Source: Nocardiopsis listeri NBRC 13360 (GTDB lineage: Bacteria > Actinomycetota > Actinomycetes > Streptosporangiales > Streptosporangiaceae). From it: a stretch of DNA of 52,323 nt. The notes beneath the pieces were generated by a model. It did not search any database, was not told where the DNA came from, and saw nothing but the letters and a program-made list of their open reading frames with translations. Numbering within the stretch: the stretch's first letter is position 1; every line of letters starts with the position of its first letter. Of this stretch, positions 52,070 to 52,323 are shown in pieces. The stretch covers positions 1 to 52,323 of the forward strand of contig NZ_BCSH01000060.1 of NCBI RefSeq assembly GCF_001570765.1, written 5' to 3'. Made by a program: the position numbers and the translations under genes.

Positions 52070-52270
52070 TCAGGGGGTGGTCTCGCTGGGCTCCCCGAGG
52101 AGGAGTGCCCGTACCTCGGACTCCCGGAAACGGCGGTGCCCGCCAGGAGTGCGGATGCTGCTGATCCGCCCGGATGCGGCCCAGCGGGTCACGGTCTTGG
52201 GATCAACCCGGAAGAGTGAGGCCACTTCCCCGGGGGTCAACAGGCGTTCGCTTGCTCGTTCCACCTTCAC
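52070..52270 (-). CDS. bldC: BldC developmental regulator
   Basis: 66 aa. Single MerR-like winged HTH, very close to Streptomyces BldC: LLTPGEVASLFRVDPKTVTRWAASGRISSIRTPGGHRRFRESEVRALLLG. BldC binds cooperatively to direct repeats and delays sporulation in Streptomyces. GTG 52270 was used, with GGGGGA upstream; GTG 52264 is an equally good alternative with better spacing. Its promoter lies at or beyond the window end. Together with the chaplin-like genes it supports a filamentous, aerial-hypha-forming organism. Confidence 0.93.
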   Translation of the reverse strand: MKVERASERLLTPGEVASLFRVDPKTVTRWAASGRISSIRTPGGHRRFRESEVRALLLGEPSETTP

Positions 52271-52323
52271 ATTCCCCCAATCATGCCCGCCTTGAGTGAG
52301 GGGGCGGCGGGCGTTTGATCCCC

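Overview
The window is high-GC DNA from a filamentous actinomycete, most likely a Nocardiopsaceae member (Nocardiopsis-like). The evidence is G/C-biased third codon positions, frequent GTG/TTG starts, chaplin-type surface proteins, an SSI-family protease inhibitor, Lsr2, ClpC, a BldC-type regulator at the right edge, and a housekeeping gene order shared with Mycobacterium (ppa-dac-DUF2342-tilS-hpt-ftsH-folE-folP-folB-folK-DUF3180-DUF2520-panC-coaX-lysS-lsr2-clpC). No rRNA, tRNA or CRISPR was recognised.

Layout. 1-2.6 kb: poorly characterised genes, including a sigma-region-2-like protein with a C-terminal membrane anchor. 2.6-15.5 kb: ppa; a D-Ala-D-Ala carboxypeptidase; a DUF2342 protease; tilS; hpt; ftsH; then a tightly overlapping folate operon (folE, folP, an NTF2-like protein, folB, folK, DUF3180) followed by two bacterial PH-domain membrane proteins. 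15.7-16.6 kb: two chaplin-like secreted proteins with stem-loops in their leaders. 16.8-24.5 kb: a cofactor block of DUF2520 dehydrogenase-like protein, panC, a single reading frame fusing nadB and nadC, coaX, an apparently frameshifted membrane protein, and lysS. 25-31 kb: a single-domain LuxR-type HTH, an ArgA-like acetyltransferase, a small membrane protein, lsr2 and clpC, separated by long leaders. 31-44 kb: DUF3105, mutY, an anchored secreted protein, an SSI inhibitor, radA, a secreted SGNH esterase followed by a probable MITE-like remnant, NlpC/P60, a sugar isomerase-like protein, proC, a large Pro/Gly-rich membrane protein, acuC, a phosphatase-like protein and an excisionase-type HTH. 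44.7-48.9 kb: a cytochrome c maturation operon (TlpA-ccdA-resB-ccsB). 49-51.5 kb: a divergent LacI regulator / pectate lyase pair sharing a CAA[A/G]CGTTTG operator. 51.6-52.3 kb: a PLDc_N membrane protein and bldC.

How it works together. Most genes are core metabolism (folate, pantothenate/CoA, NAD, purine salvage, proline, arginine), proteolysis (FtsH, ClpC) and DNA maintenance (MutY, RadA, Lsr2). Interspersed are morphology and secretion genes. Many genes show a TANNNT hexamer 6-9 nt before the start codon, implying leaderless transcripts. The observations I rate most worth checking are the NadB-NadC fusion, the membrane-anchored sigma-like protein, the chaplin leader hairpins, the CTAG-flanked elements, and the LacI/pectate lyase switch. 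I did not find a clearly new multi-gene defence or mobile system here.
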